DNA of 8,530 nt from Candidatus Thorarchaeota archaeon (GTDB lineage: Archaea; Asgardarchaeota; Thorarchaeia; Thorarchaeales; Thorarchaeaceae), in NCBI GenBank assembly GCA_018238825.1, contig JABCSP010000082.1, forward strand, positions 1 to 8,530, written 5' to 3'. Under the pieces are notes generated by a model. The model was not told the origin of the DNA. It searched no databases and worked only from the letters and a program-made list of their open reading frames with translations. The translations under genes and the position numbers were made by a program. Shown here one piece after another: positions 1 through 5,623 of the stretch. Each line of letters begins with the position of its first letter. Position 1 is the first letter of the stretch.

Positions 1-1178
1 ACAAGATCAAAATTGAAGGTCTAACAGGAGATTCTGCTATTGCACACGCACTCAGGCAGGCGAACTTGGATGTTCTCGCAGCTTACCCGATTACTCCACA
101 GACGATTATCGTTGAAGATTACCAACGCTTCGCAGCTGATGGTGAAATCAATGCAGCAGTCATTCCAGTAGAGTCTGAACACTCTGCGATGAGCGCTTGT
201 GTTGGAGCATCTGCAGTTGGCGCAAGAGTTGCTACAGCTTCTGCTTCTGCAGGACTTGCACTCATGTGGGAGATTCTGTACGTTGCAGCATCAATGAGGA
301 TGCCAATAGTATTCACGGTTGCAAACAGAGCACTCTCAGCACCAATCAACATTCATAATGATCATAGCGACGGAATGGGAATGCGAGACAGTGGGTTCAT
401 TCAACTCTACTGTCAGAGCTGCCAGGAAGCCTATGATACTACCCTGATGGCTTTTAGATTGGCAGAACATCATGATGTACTCCTCCCAGTAATGGTAGGA
501 ATTGACGGCTTCATCCTAAGCCACAATGTCGAGCGAGTAGAGATGCTCCCTGACGATGAGGTGGAGAAGTTCGTTGGAGCGAGAGACCCAGTACTGCCAC
601 TCGATCCCAGCAATCCGCTCACAAGTGGACCCTTAGCCCTGACTGACTACTACTTTGAATTCAAGGAGCAGCAGGACAGAGCAATAAACAGAGTCGGCAA
701 GGTGTACAAGGAAGTAGAGGCAGAGTTCGAGAAGATTACAGGGCGCAAGTATGGTCAATTTGAGGCCTACAAAACCGAAGATGCAGACATCATCATAATT
801 GCAATGAGCACTATGGGAGGAACTGCCAAGGTCGTCGCCGATGTTCTCAGAGAGAAGGGCGAAAAAGTCGGTGTTATCCGGCTCAAGATGTTCCGTCCAT
901 TCCCAGCAGATGAGATTGCCAAGGCTGTTGGAAATGCCAAGGCTGTGGCTATCTTCGAGAAGGCTATGTCCTTCGGTGCAGCCGCTCATCCTTTGGCTAT
1001 GGAGGTTAGAACTGCTCTGTACGACACCAAGGAACGACCAATGGTTCTCGACTTCGTTGTCGGACTCGGTGGTCGTGATGTACCCCCAACAACCTTTGTT
1101 GAGGGAATAGAGAAAACAAAGGAGTACCTCAAAGCAGGTAAAGCTCCAAAGTACGAAACACTGGGGGTTCGCAAATAA
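1..1178 (+). CDS. porA: Pyruvate:ferredoxin oxidoreductase, alpha subunit (5' partial)
   Basis: This is the alpha subunit of a 2-oxoacid:ferredoxin oxidoreductase, most likely the pyruvate enzyme. With PorB and the gamma and delta subunits it converts pyruvate and CoA to acetyl-CoA, CO2 and reduced ferredoxin in the cytoplasm. The reading frame is open from the first complete codon (nt 3) and begins KIKIEGLTGDSAIAHAL, a typical PorA N-terminus, so probably only a few codons are missing. The TTG at 66 is an internal leucine, not the start. Family motifs are AAYPITPQT (nt 78-104, pyrimidine/TPP domain), VESEHS (168-185) and NDHSDGMGMRDSG (357-395, substrate-domain region). About 391 residues are visible, the usual PorA length. 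The stop codon overlaps the porB start by one base (TAATG), so the two are co-transcribed and probably translationally coupled. Substrate specificity for pyruvate rather than another 2-oxoacid is inferred from overall similarity. Confidence 0.95.
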   Translation, partial: KIKIEGLTGDSAIAHALRQANLDVLAAYPITPQTIIVEDYQRFAADGEINAAVIPVESEHSAMSACVGASAVGARVATASASAGLALMWEILYVAASMRMPIVFTVANRALSAPINIHNDHSDGMGMRDSGFIQLYCQSCQEAYDTTLMAFRLAEHHDVLLPVMVGIDGFILSHNVERVEMLPDDEVEKFVGARDPVLPLDPSNPLTSGPLALTDYYFEFKEQQDRAINRVGKVYKEVEAEFEKITGRKYGQFEAYKTEDADIIIIAMSTMGGTAKVVADVLREKGEKVGVIRLKMFRPFPADEIAKAVGNAKAVAIFEKAMSFGAAAHPLAMEVRTALYDTKERPMVLDFVVGLGGRDVPPTTFVEGIEKTKEYLKAGKAPKYETLGVRK

Positions 1179-2134
1179 TGACAGCAGATAAACCAGCAGT
1201 ATCAATCAAAGACATGCTCAAGGTAGAACCTATCCTGACTTCTGGCCATAGAATGTGTGCCGGATGCGCTGCACCTACAATTGTCAAGCTCATGGGTATG
1301 GCTCTTAGAGGTCCTACTATCGTGTGTGAAAACACAGGTTGTCTTGAGGTTGCTACCACTATCTATCCCTTCACAGCATGGAAGATACCTTGGATACATG
1401 TAGCATTCGAGAACGCAGCAGCAGTTGCTTCTGGAGTTATTGAGGCTACAAAGATCATGCATTCAAAGGGACGCTACGAGCACGAACACGTTGATGTGAT
1501 TGCTATCGGAGGAGATGGTTCTTCATTCGATATCGGATTCGGAGCTATCAGTGGTGCAATGGAGCGCGGTCATGATACGGTCTACATGTGCTATGACAAT
1601 GGTGCATACCAGAACACAGGTATTCAGAGATCTGGTGGAACATTCCCTGGACAGGAAACAACAACTTCCTGGGCAGGTAGTAAGATACCAGGTAAGATGG
1701 AGCGCAAGAAGCCTCTCGCAGAGATTATTGCTGCTCACAGGGTCCCCTATGTCGCAACTGTGGAACCATACAACTACCGAGACTTCATTGGAAAGTTCAG
1801 GAAGGCTCTGGAGGTAGAAGGACCTGCATTCATTCATGCATTCTCCCCATGCCCCAGAGGATGGCGCTCAGCAACTGGAGAGAGTATGTCCCTTTCCAAG
1901 CTGGCTGTTGAAACCGGACTTCACCCACTATACGAAGTGATCAATGGTGAAGAATGGATCATGTCAAATCCAAGTAAGAGGGTAAAGGAACTAAAGCCTG
2001 TTGACGAGTACTTTAAGACTCAAGGCCAGTTCAAGCACCTCTTCAAGCCTGAATGGGCAGACTTCAGAAAGAGCATCCAGGAACAGGTAACTCTCGACTG
2101 GGAAATCTTGAAGAAGAAATGCGGTGTCGACTAA
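1178..2134 (+). CDS. porB: Pyruvate:ferredoxin oxidoreductase, beta subunit
   Basis: This is the thiamine-diphosphate-binding beta subunit of the same oxidoreductase, 318 residues, normal length. The TPP/Mg motif is visible as GDG at residues 112-114 followed by DN at 140-141. Cysteines expected to hold the [4Fe-4S] cluster next to TPP are C27 and C30 (MCAGCAAP), C55 (NTGCLEV) and C225 (SPCPRGW). C50 and C315 are additional. The assignment of the fourth ligand to C225 is from memory of the family, not proven here. The ATG at 1178 overlaps the porA stop by one base. A G-rich stretch at 1163-1168, nine bases upstream, may help initiation. The gene ends just before a hairpin (2152-2173), so porB is probably the last gene of the operon. 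The gamma and delta subunits, not in view, would be expected upstream. Confidence 0.95.
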   Translation: MTADKPAVSIKDMLKVEPILTSGHRMCAGCAAPTIVKLMGMALRGPTIVCENTGCLEVATTIYPFTAWKIPWIHVAFENAAAVASGVIEATKIMHSKGRYEHEHVDVIAIGGDGSSFDIGFGAISGAMERGHDTVYMCYDNGAYQNTGIQRSGGTFPGQETTTSWAGSKIPGKMERKKPLAEIIAAHRVPYVATVEPYNYRDFIGKFRKALEVEGPAFIHAFSPCPRGWRSATGESMSLSKLAVETGLHPLYEVINGEEWIMSNPSKRVKELKPVDEYFKTQGQFKHLFKPEWADFRKSIQEQVTLDWEILKKKCGVD

Positions 2135-2151
2135 AATCAAATCAGTTTAAG

Positions 2152-2187
2152 ACTGGAGCTTTTTGGCTCCAGTTCCTACTTCTTTTT
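2152..2187. terminator. Hairpin terminator between convergent porB and thyX
   Basis: A perfect 8-bp inverted repeat, ACTGGAGC (2152-2159) and GCTCCAGT (2166-2173), with a six-base T-rich loop. On the plus strand it is followed by a pyrimidine-rich tail ending in TCTTTTT (2181-2187). It lies 18 bases after the porB stop and just beyond the thyX stop, so it can serve porB and perhaps also thyX. On the minus strand the tail is less T-rich. Confidence 0.65.
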
Positions 2188-2831
2188 CATACAAGTCCAA
2201 TGTCTTCAAAGAGGAAAGAGAGTCCTTCTTTCTGGATGAGGTTGTACATTTTCTTAGCCACTTCGTGGATTTCGAAATCAGCATCATGCTTTGCACGCAA
2301 GTCAAAGAAGTTGCGGAGAGACCTCGCATTGATTGTCATAACCATATCTGTACGGGCGCCCTGTGTCAAGCGTCTCCGTGCAACATCAACATCATAGCCC
2401 TTATCCAGCCACTTTCGGTAACTATCAATTGTGGATTGAATATCCTGTAACCATTCCTCAAGGTCTTCTTCTTTAATCTGAGGGGGTACTACAAAAGCCT
2501 CAGTTGTGAGGTTTCGTTCTTGCCGTAGACTCATTTGTGTGTAAGATGCCATCCTGTGTCGTACTTGCTGGTGTGAAGCCACTCGGGAAATACTTAACCA
2601 GAACTGGAATACAATATGCTCGAGAACGCTCTCATGGCCAAGCTTGATCATCTTTGCCAGGAAACTTTTTGCACGTTCGATATCAATGTTTTCGATAAAT
2701 TCGCTATAGGGCTCATCTTTACGTGAAACTAATCCTGCAGCTGCTGCATCAATCAACATCTGCTCTGTGGGGATACCCGACTTTGTCCACTCGACCCTAA
2801 CATCAATTGCACGAGTTTCTTGAGGATTCAT
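2187..2831 (-). CDS. thyX: Flavin-dependent thymidylate synthase ThyX
   Basis: FAD-dependent thymidylate synthase, which methylates dUMP to dTMP using methylene-tetrahydrofolate (or an archaeal analogue) and NAD(P)H. It is 214 residues, the usual size for this homotetrameric family. The diagnostic RHRx7S motif is R91-H92-R93 to S101 (RHRMASYTQMS). GHESVLEH (65-72) and NARSL (168-172) are also present. Two positions differ from the pattern I remember: the residues after the motif read SLRQ rather than S-x-RY, and the segment usually like AQWEIR reads ADFEIHE. The dUMP-binding serine and the motif arginines are kept, so activity is expected. The gene converges on porB and is divergent from the phosphodiesterase gene, with about 100 bases between their starts that must hold both promoters. 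I see no convincing TATA box there. The ATG at 2831 is the first start in frame, with only a weak GAG-type ribosome site. Confidence 0.94.
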   Translation of the reverse strand: MNPQETRAIDVRVEWTKSGIPTEQMLIDAAAAGLVSRKDEPYSEFIENIDIERAKSFLAKMIKLGHESVLEHIVFQFWLSISRVASHQQVRHRMASYTQMSLRQERNLTTEAFVVPPQIKEEDLEEWLQDIQSTIDSYRKWLDKGYDVDVARRRLTQGARTDMVMTINARSLRNFFDLRAKHDADFEIHEVAKKMYNLIQKEGLSFLFEDIGLV

Positions 2832-2914
2832 TCTTGCTCATACAATGTCAACACTGCTATGGGATAATTCTATCGCTTTTGTTGTGGCTAACAAGAGAAC
2901 TTAAACGACAATCA

Positions 2915-2920
2915 AGAGGA
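2915..2920 (+). promoter_or_regulatory. Ribosome-binding site of the phosphodiesterase gene
   Basis: AGAGGA lies 10 bases before the ATG at 2931 and supports that start. Confidence 0.5.
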
Positions 2921-2930
2921 ATATTACCTA

Positions 2931-3743
2931 ATGTCATCTTCACGCATATTTGATATCAAACGACCGTTAATCATGGCACATCGGGGCGATTCTGAGAATA
3001 CTCCTGAAAATACAATGCTAGCCTTGAAAGCTGCTGTTTCAATTGGAGTTGATGTTCTAGAATCGGATGTCCGACTGACAAAGGATGATGAGATAGTACT
3101 CTTTCATGACGAAGACCTGGAACGTACAACAGGTGTGACAGGCACAATACGCTCGCACACATTAGACGAACTATTGCAAATTGATTTTGGATACAACTTC
3201 ACTCCAGATAATGGATTGACATTTCCATTCAGGGATATAGGTCTCAAGATAGTGACTCTTCGAGAAGCTTTCGATAAGTTTCCAGAGATGATATTCAATC
3301 TAGACATCAAAGACACATGTTTATCTGCACCAATGGAACTTGCACGATTAATCTCTCACTTGGAACGGTTAGACTCAGTAATGGTTGGGTCATTCCATAA
3401 CAATCAACTCGAGCGTTTCAGAGAGCTGTCCCCATCTGTTCCTACAAGTGCACACCCTGGCGAGGTAAAGAACTTCGTACTCAATACCAAGATTGGCTTA
3501 CCACGAATCAATACACAAGATATCCAGTATCGAGCTTTTCAAGTACCAATGAAGTCAGGACCACTGAAGGTTATTACTGAGAAGTTTGTTAGAATGGCAC
3601 ATGAGAAGAATATTGTTGTTCACGTCTGGACAATCAACGATGAAACAACAATGAATTATCTTCTGGACCTTGGGGTTGACGGAATTTTTACAGATCAACC
3701 TGCACTCTTGAGAGAAGTACTAGAAAAGAGAGGTTTCCTTTGA
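2931..3743 (+). CDS. Glycerophosphodiester phosphodiesterase family protein
   Basis: A GDPD-family TIM-barrel enzyme of 270 residues, expected to hydrolyse glycerophosphodiesters to an alcohol and glycerol phosphate. No signal peptide or membrane segment is visible, so it should be cytoplasmic. Family motifs appear in order: H17-R18-G19, the PENT segment (25-28), the metal ligands E44 and D46 (ESD), the catalytic H59-D60, LERTT (63-67), W233 in HVWTIND and GVDGIFTDQP (248-257). The segment that usually reads E-x-K is D125-I-K127, a conservative Glu-to-Asp change at a likely metal ligand. The start at 2931 is supported by AGAGGA upstream. The gene is divergent from thyX and has no co-oriented close neighbour. 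Its true substrate in an archaeon, whose lipids are expected to be based on glycerol-1-phosphate, cannot be read from the sequence. It resembles the bacterial UgpQ type. Confidence 0.92.
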   Translation: MSSSRIFDIKRPLIMAHRGDSENTPENTMLALKAAVSIGVDVLESDVRLTKDDEIVLFHDEDLERTTGVTGTIRSHTLDELLQIDFGYNFTPDNGLTFPFRDIGLKIVTLREAFDKFPEMIFNLDIKDTCLSAPMELARLISHLERLDSVMVGSFHNNQLERFRELSPSVPTSAHPGEVKNFVLNTKIGLPRINTQDIQYRAFQVPMKSGPLKVITEKFVRMAHEKNIVVHVWTINDETTMNYLLDLGVDGIFTDQPALLREVLEKRGFL

Positions 3744-3784
3744 ATGGCGAACCTTTACACTAGAAAGCAATCAACCGAAATAGC

Positions 3785-3793
3785 TTAATATAT
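3785..3793 (+). promoter_or_regulatory. Candidate TATA box upstream of the small cysteine protein
   Basis: TTAATATAT is a good archaeal TATA-like sequence. Transcription would be expected to start near 3815-3820. It overlaps a dyad, TAATAT-ATG-ATATTA (3786-3800), and is followed by a 12-bp palindrome. Judged from base content and spacing only. Confidence 0.4.
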
Positions 3794-3827
3794 GATATTA
3801 GGAATATTTTGAGCATGTCCAAGCCGG

Positions 3828-3839
3828 ACTACTAGTAGT
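3828..3839. repeat. Perfect 12-bp palindrome, candidate operator
   Basis: ACTACTAGTAGT equals its own reverse complement and has no spacer, so it suits a dimeric DNA-binding protein better than an RNA hairpin. It lies about 35 bases past the candidate TATA box and 42 bases before the ATG of the small ORF. No regulator is identified. Confidence 0.4.
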
Positions 3840-3881
3840 TTGGGACCGTGGACTAAAAGACCGAATTGGAAGAATGTAAAG

Positions 3882-4016
3882 ATGACATGTCCAGAATATA
3901 ATGCGGCAGATAATACGTGTGGTGTTGATGGGTTCAAATTCTACGAAGGTATGAATAAGCCCTGTGATACTCCTGGTATAACCAAGGAGAAATGTCCAAG
4001 GTTTGCAATGAAATAG
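3882..4016 (+). CDS. Small cysteine-patterned protein, 44 aa, unknown function
   Basis: A 44-codon ORF from ATG to TAG. I do not recognise it. Four cysteines (C3, C13, C28, C38) are spaced symmetrically, C-x9-C-x14-C-x9-C, and two of them are followed by proline (TCPEY, KCPRF). Such a pattern suits a small zinc-binding or disulfide-bonded fold. GGAAG at 3868-3872, nine bases before the ATG, is a plausible ribosome site. The frame is open further upstream, to 3813, with a possible TTG start at 3840 adding 14 residues including two tryptophans (PWTKRPNWKN), so the protein may be longer. A candidate promoter and palindrome precede it, and a clear hairpin with T-runs follows 40 bases after the stop, which makes an independent short transcript likely. 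There is no signal peptide or membrane segment. It could also be a chance ORF inside a non-coding RNA. Confidence 0.5.
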   Translation: MTCPEYNAADNTCGVDGFKFYEGMNKPCDTPGITKEKCPRFAMK

Positions 4017-4055
4017 ACATCAACATAGATACGTTATTTTTGGCGACAAAGCTGT

Positions 4056-4096
4056 GGGCTGAGCAAATAGCTCAGTCCTCTATAGTTTTTCATTTT
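4056..4096 (+). terminator. Hairpin terminator after the small cysteine protein
   Basis: The stem is GGGCTGAGC (4056-4064) with GCTCAGTCC (4070-4078), nine pairs including one G-T, around the loop AAATA. Two runs of five T follow at 4086-4090 and 4092-4096. It is the best intrinsic-type terminator in the window and implies a plus-strand transcript ending here. Confidence 0.7.
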
Positions 4097-4149
4097 TAAT
4101 TCATTGAATTTTCAAAAGATAATATTCAAGAATAGTAACCAAGACAATT

Positions 4150-4204
4150 TATTAGAAGAAAAAAATCAAGAAAAGAAAAGGTGGACCGGAGTTACATCCG
4201 GTCC
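4150..4204 (-). terminator. Terminator of the GTPase transcription unit
   Basis: A perfect 8-bp inverted repeat, GGACCGGA (4183-4190) and TCCGGTCC (4197-4204), with a six-base loop. Read on the minus strand it is followed by a long pyrimidine stretch with several T-runs (complement of the A-rich 4150-4180). It lies about 40 bases past the GTPase stop and faces the plus-strand terminator at 4056-4096. Confidence 0.7.
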
Positions 4205-4245
4205 GGTTTTCATACTCCGTGGGCACGAAGAATGAAGCATAAAAG

Positions 4246-4761
4246 CTACGGATTTAGTAGCATACGAGTCACGGATTCAAACATCTCGTTGACTCCTTCG
4301 CCAGTTTTTGCAGAAACTTCCATCATAGGAGCATCATACTCTTGAGCGAATGCAAGACCATCTTCTTGCGACACACCCATTCCTTCCTGCCGTTCATCTA
4401 TCTTGTTTGCAACAAAGAAGAACTTGCAGGCAGGGGCGGTTTCCTTTACTCGACTAATCCAGTCTTGAAGTCTTTCAAGAGAAAAGTACCTTGTAGCATC
4501 AAAAACAGCAATAGCAACTTTTGCTCCTCTGAAATAATCACCAATTACGTCACGGAATCTTGGTTGTCCTCCAAGATCCCACAACATTAGTGTTACGTCA
4601 GTACCATCGACTTCGACCTTCTTACTTGCAAAATTGACCCCGATGGTCATTTTCATGTCTTCTTCAAAGCGATCCTCAGTGTATCTGACGGCAAGACTTG
4701 TCTTTCCAACTCCGCCTTCGCCAATGAGAACCGTCTTGAAAATTGGTACTCTCATAACCAT
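4246..4761 (-). CDS. Rab/Arf-like small GTPase
   Basis: A single-domain Ras-superfamily GTPase of 171 residues, of the kind expanded in Asgard archaea. All nucleotide-binding motifs are present: G1 GEGGVGKTS (14-22), G2 threonine T39 in MTIGVNF, G3 WDLGGQ (61-66), G4 NKID (119-122) and G5 SAK (150-152). The glutamine needed for hydrolysis (Q66) and the glycine matching Ras Gly12 (G16) are kept, so it should hydrolyse GTP. The scaffold is Rab/Ras-like, but G3 reads WDLGGQ as in Arf rather than WDTAGQ. There is no C-terminal cysteine motif for prenylation and no amphipathic N-terminal extension, so membrane attachment, if any, needs a partner. The start at 4761 has AGGTGA (4768-4773) six bases upstream, overlapping the stop of the preceding gene, which indicates translational coupling. 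The cellular process is unknown; trafficking or polarity roles are guesses from relatives. Confidence 0.95.
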   Translation of the reverse strand: MVMRVPIFKTVLIGEGGVGKTSLAVRYTEDRFEEDMKMTIGVNFASKKVEVDGTDVTLMLWDLGGQPRFRDVIGDYFRGAKVAIAVFDATRYFSLERLQDWISRVKETAPACKFFFVANKIDERQEGMGVSQEDGLAFAQEYDAPMMEVSAKTGEGVNEMFESVTRMLLNP

Positions 4762-4767
4762 GATGTG

Positions 4768-4773
4768 TCACCT
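4768..4773 (-). promoter_or_regulatory. Ribosome-binding site of the GTPase, overlapping the upstream stop codon
   Basis: Read on the minus strand, AGGTGA shares two bases with the TAG stop (4772-4774) of the upstream cistron and sits six bases from the GTPase ATG. This arrangement supports both the upstream gene and coupled translation. Confidence 0.65.
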
Positions 4774-5023
4774 ATTCTGCGCAGCCATAATCTACGACTA
4801 GGCCTGCTGTTTCAACATCTCTGATGGTAAACGTCCTATCAACGAATAGAATGACATTATGTCCATCCATACACTTCGCTGGTATAAGAACCGGAACTCT
4901 TTTGGCGTGGATAATCGATTCTTCTTCAACAGTGATTTCTTCAACTGGAACCGTACATACTAGACAAGGTACAGCACTCAGTTTCTTTTTACCCGCAGGT
5001 GTTACCTCGGTGCAAAGAGTTTT
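4772..5023 (-). CDS. Small cysteine-containing protein upstream of the GTPase; start codon missing or frameshifted
   Basis: A minus-strand frame is open for 83 codons, directly before the GTPase and 10 bases from its start. I do not recognise the family. It looks coding: KTLCTEVTPAGKKKLSAVPC, then CLVC, an acidic stretch (VEEITVEEES), then KCMDGHNVILFVDRTFTIRD and a C-terminal YGCAE. The CxxC and C-x3-H could bind zinc, and the region after them looks beta-rich. No ATG, GTG or TTG starts this frame at its N-terminus. A GTG at 5025-5027 lies one frame away, separated by a run of five A. With four A the protein would begin MKTLC and be 84 residues. Alternatives are a CTG start at 4981 (about 70 residues), a real frameshift, or transcript slippage. 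The TATA-like TTTAAA at 5057-5062 is well placed for a leaderless or short-leader start at that GTG. The link to the GTPase suggests a partner or regulator, which is inference. Confidence 0.72.
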   Translation of the reverse strand, partial: KTLCTEVTPAGKKKLSAVPCLVCTVPVEEITVEEESIIHAKRVPVLIPAKCMDGHNVILFVDRTFTIRDVETAGLVVDYGCAE

Positions 5024-5056
5024 TCACTGCAACGTTTTGCGCTTATCAATTCCTAC

Positions 5057-5062
5057 TTTAAA
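5057..5062 (-). promoter_or_regulatory. Candidate TATA box for the GTPase unit
   Basis: TTTAAA, 29 bases before the GTG at 5027 on the minus strand. That spacing would give a leaderless or very short-leader transcript. I see no clear purine-rich BRE next to it. The 5028-5229 gap is shared with the divergent RAM-domain gene. Confidence 0.4.
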
Positions 5063-5229
5063 TAGGACTTAACAAGGAATTATTGATTAAATTGACATAT
5101 AAGGAAATTTCATGCGTATTATTTTTATGATAGAAGTAATAATAATTAGTGCTACGTGATAGCCAAATGAAGAGCAAGAGTTATCTATCTCTTAGATGTA
5201 TAGCCATAATCAAGCCGTTGGTGCGGAGA

Positions 5230-5496
5230 ATGGTAAAAGCGTACATTCTAATCAAAGCAAAGGTAGGAACGGAAGAAAATGTACTGAGAGAGGTACTGGG
5301 TCTCTCTGTCACAGAAGAGGCTCACAAGGTCTTTGGACCCTATGATATCGTTGCAGAAGTGCGTGGACGCGATATGGAAACCCTTATTGAAATAATCACC
5401 GAGAAGGTAAGAAAGATCGATGGAATTGAAGATACTCAATCAATCCTCGTAATTGATAGTGAAATCGATATATCCTCTACAAATTTCATGACATAG
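5230..5496 (+). CDS. Stand-alone Lrp/AsnC ligand-binding (RAM) domain protein
   Basis: A small protein of 88 residues matching the RAM (AsnC C-terminal) domain without a DNA-binding helix-turn-helix. The family start MVKAYILIKAKVG is followed by VFGPYDIVAEVRG and KVRKIDGIEDTQSILVID, the usual alpha-beta ferredoxin-like pattern. About 12 further residues form a tail. Stand-alone RAM proteins in archaea form dimers or larger rings, bind amino acids or other small effectors, and may modulate full-length Lrp proteins; this function is known for relatives only. I chose the ATG at 5230 because it matches the family N-terminus. The frame is open upstream, with an ATG at 5167 and a GTG at 5149 that would add a basic extension without family support. 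GGAG lies too close to the ATG to be a good ribosome site, so the start is uncertain. The gene is divergent from the GTPase unit. Confidence 0.85.
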   Translation: MVKAYILIKAKVGTEENVLREVLGLSVTEEAHKVFGPYDIVAEVRGRDMETLIEIITEKVRKIDGIEDTQSILVIDSEIDISSTNFMT

Positions 5497-5558
5497 AAAA
5501 AGTGATTCAATTCTACGACGACGCCTTATATTACCACATTCGTCCATCCAAGAATAGA

Positions 5559-5565
5559 TTTTATA
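5559..5565 (+). promoter_or_regulatory. Candidate TATA box for the gelsolin-like gene
   Basis: TTTTATA lies about 60 bases before the ATG at 5624. A transcript starting near 5590 would carry the strong ribosome site at 5606-5612. Another TATA-like stretch (CTTATATTA) lies near 5525. Confidence 0.4.
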
Positions 5566-5605
5566 CAACTATAGGAAAATAGTTTCTTGGGACTATCGAA
5601 CATGT

Positions 5606-5612
5606 AAGGAGG
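5606..5612 (+). promoter_or_regulatory. Strong ribosome-binding site of the gelsolin-like gene
   Basis: AAGGAGG, 11 bases before the ATG at 5624. It fixes the start of this gene. Confidence 0.75.
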
Positions 5613-5623
5613 CCCCATCAATT

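Noticed and set aside
66..68. TTG at 66 as the start of porA
   Set aside because: The frame is open to the window edge and the preceding residues match the PorA N-terminus, so the gene is cut by the window.
633..1205. Long minus-strand open frame opposite porA
   Set aside because: It lies entirely against a clear porA coding frame and its translation shows no family pattern, so it is a shadow frame.
3815..3835. ATG at 3815 as a leaderless start after the candidate TATA box
   Set aside because: It gives only six codons before TAG and is not in frame with the cysteine ORF. At most it is a minimal upstream ORF.
4017..4245. Possible further gene or RNA between the small ORF and the GTPase
   Set aside because: The stretch holds two terminator hairpins and AT-rich sequence. 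I see no coding frame, tRNA fold or repeat array.
4824..5072. Plus-strand open frame in the gap upstream of the GTPase
   Set aside because: It is opposite the minus-strand cistron, which has coherent motifs, codes into the GTPase ribosome site and looks far more protein-like.
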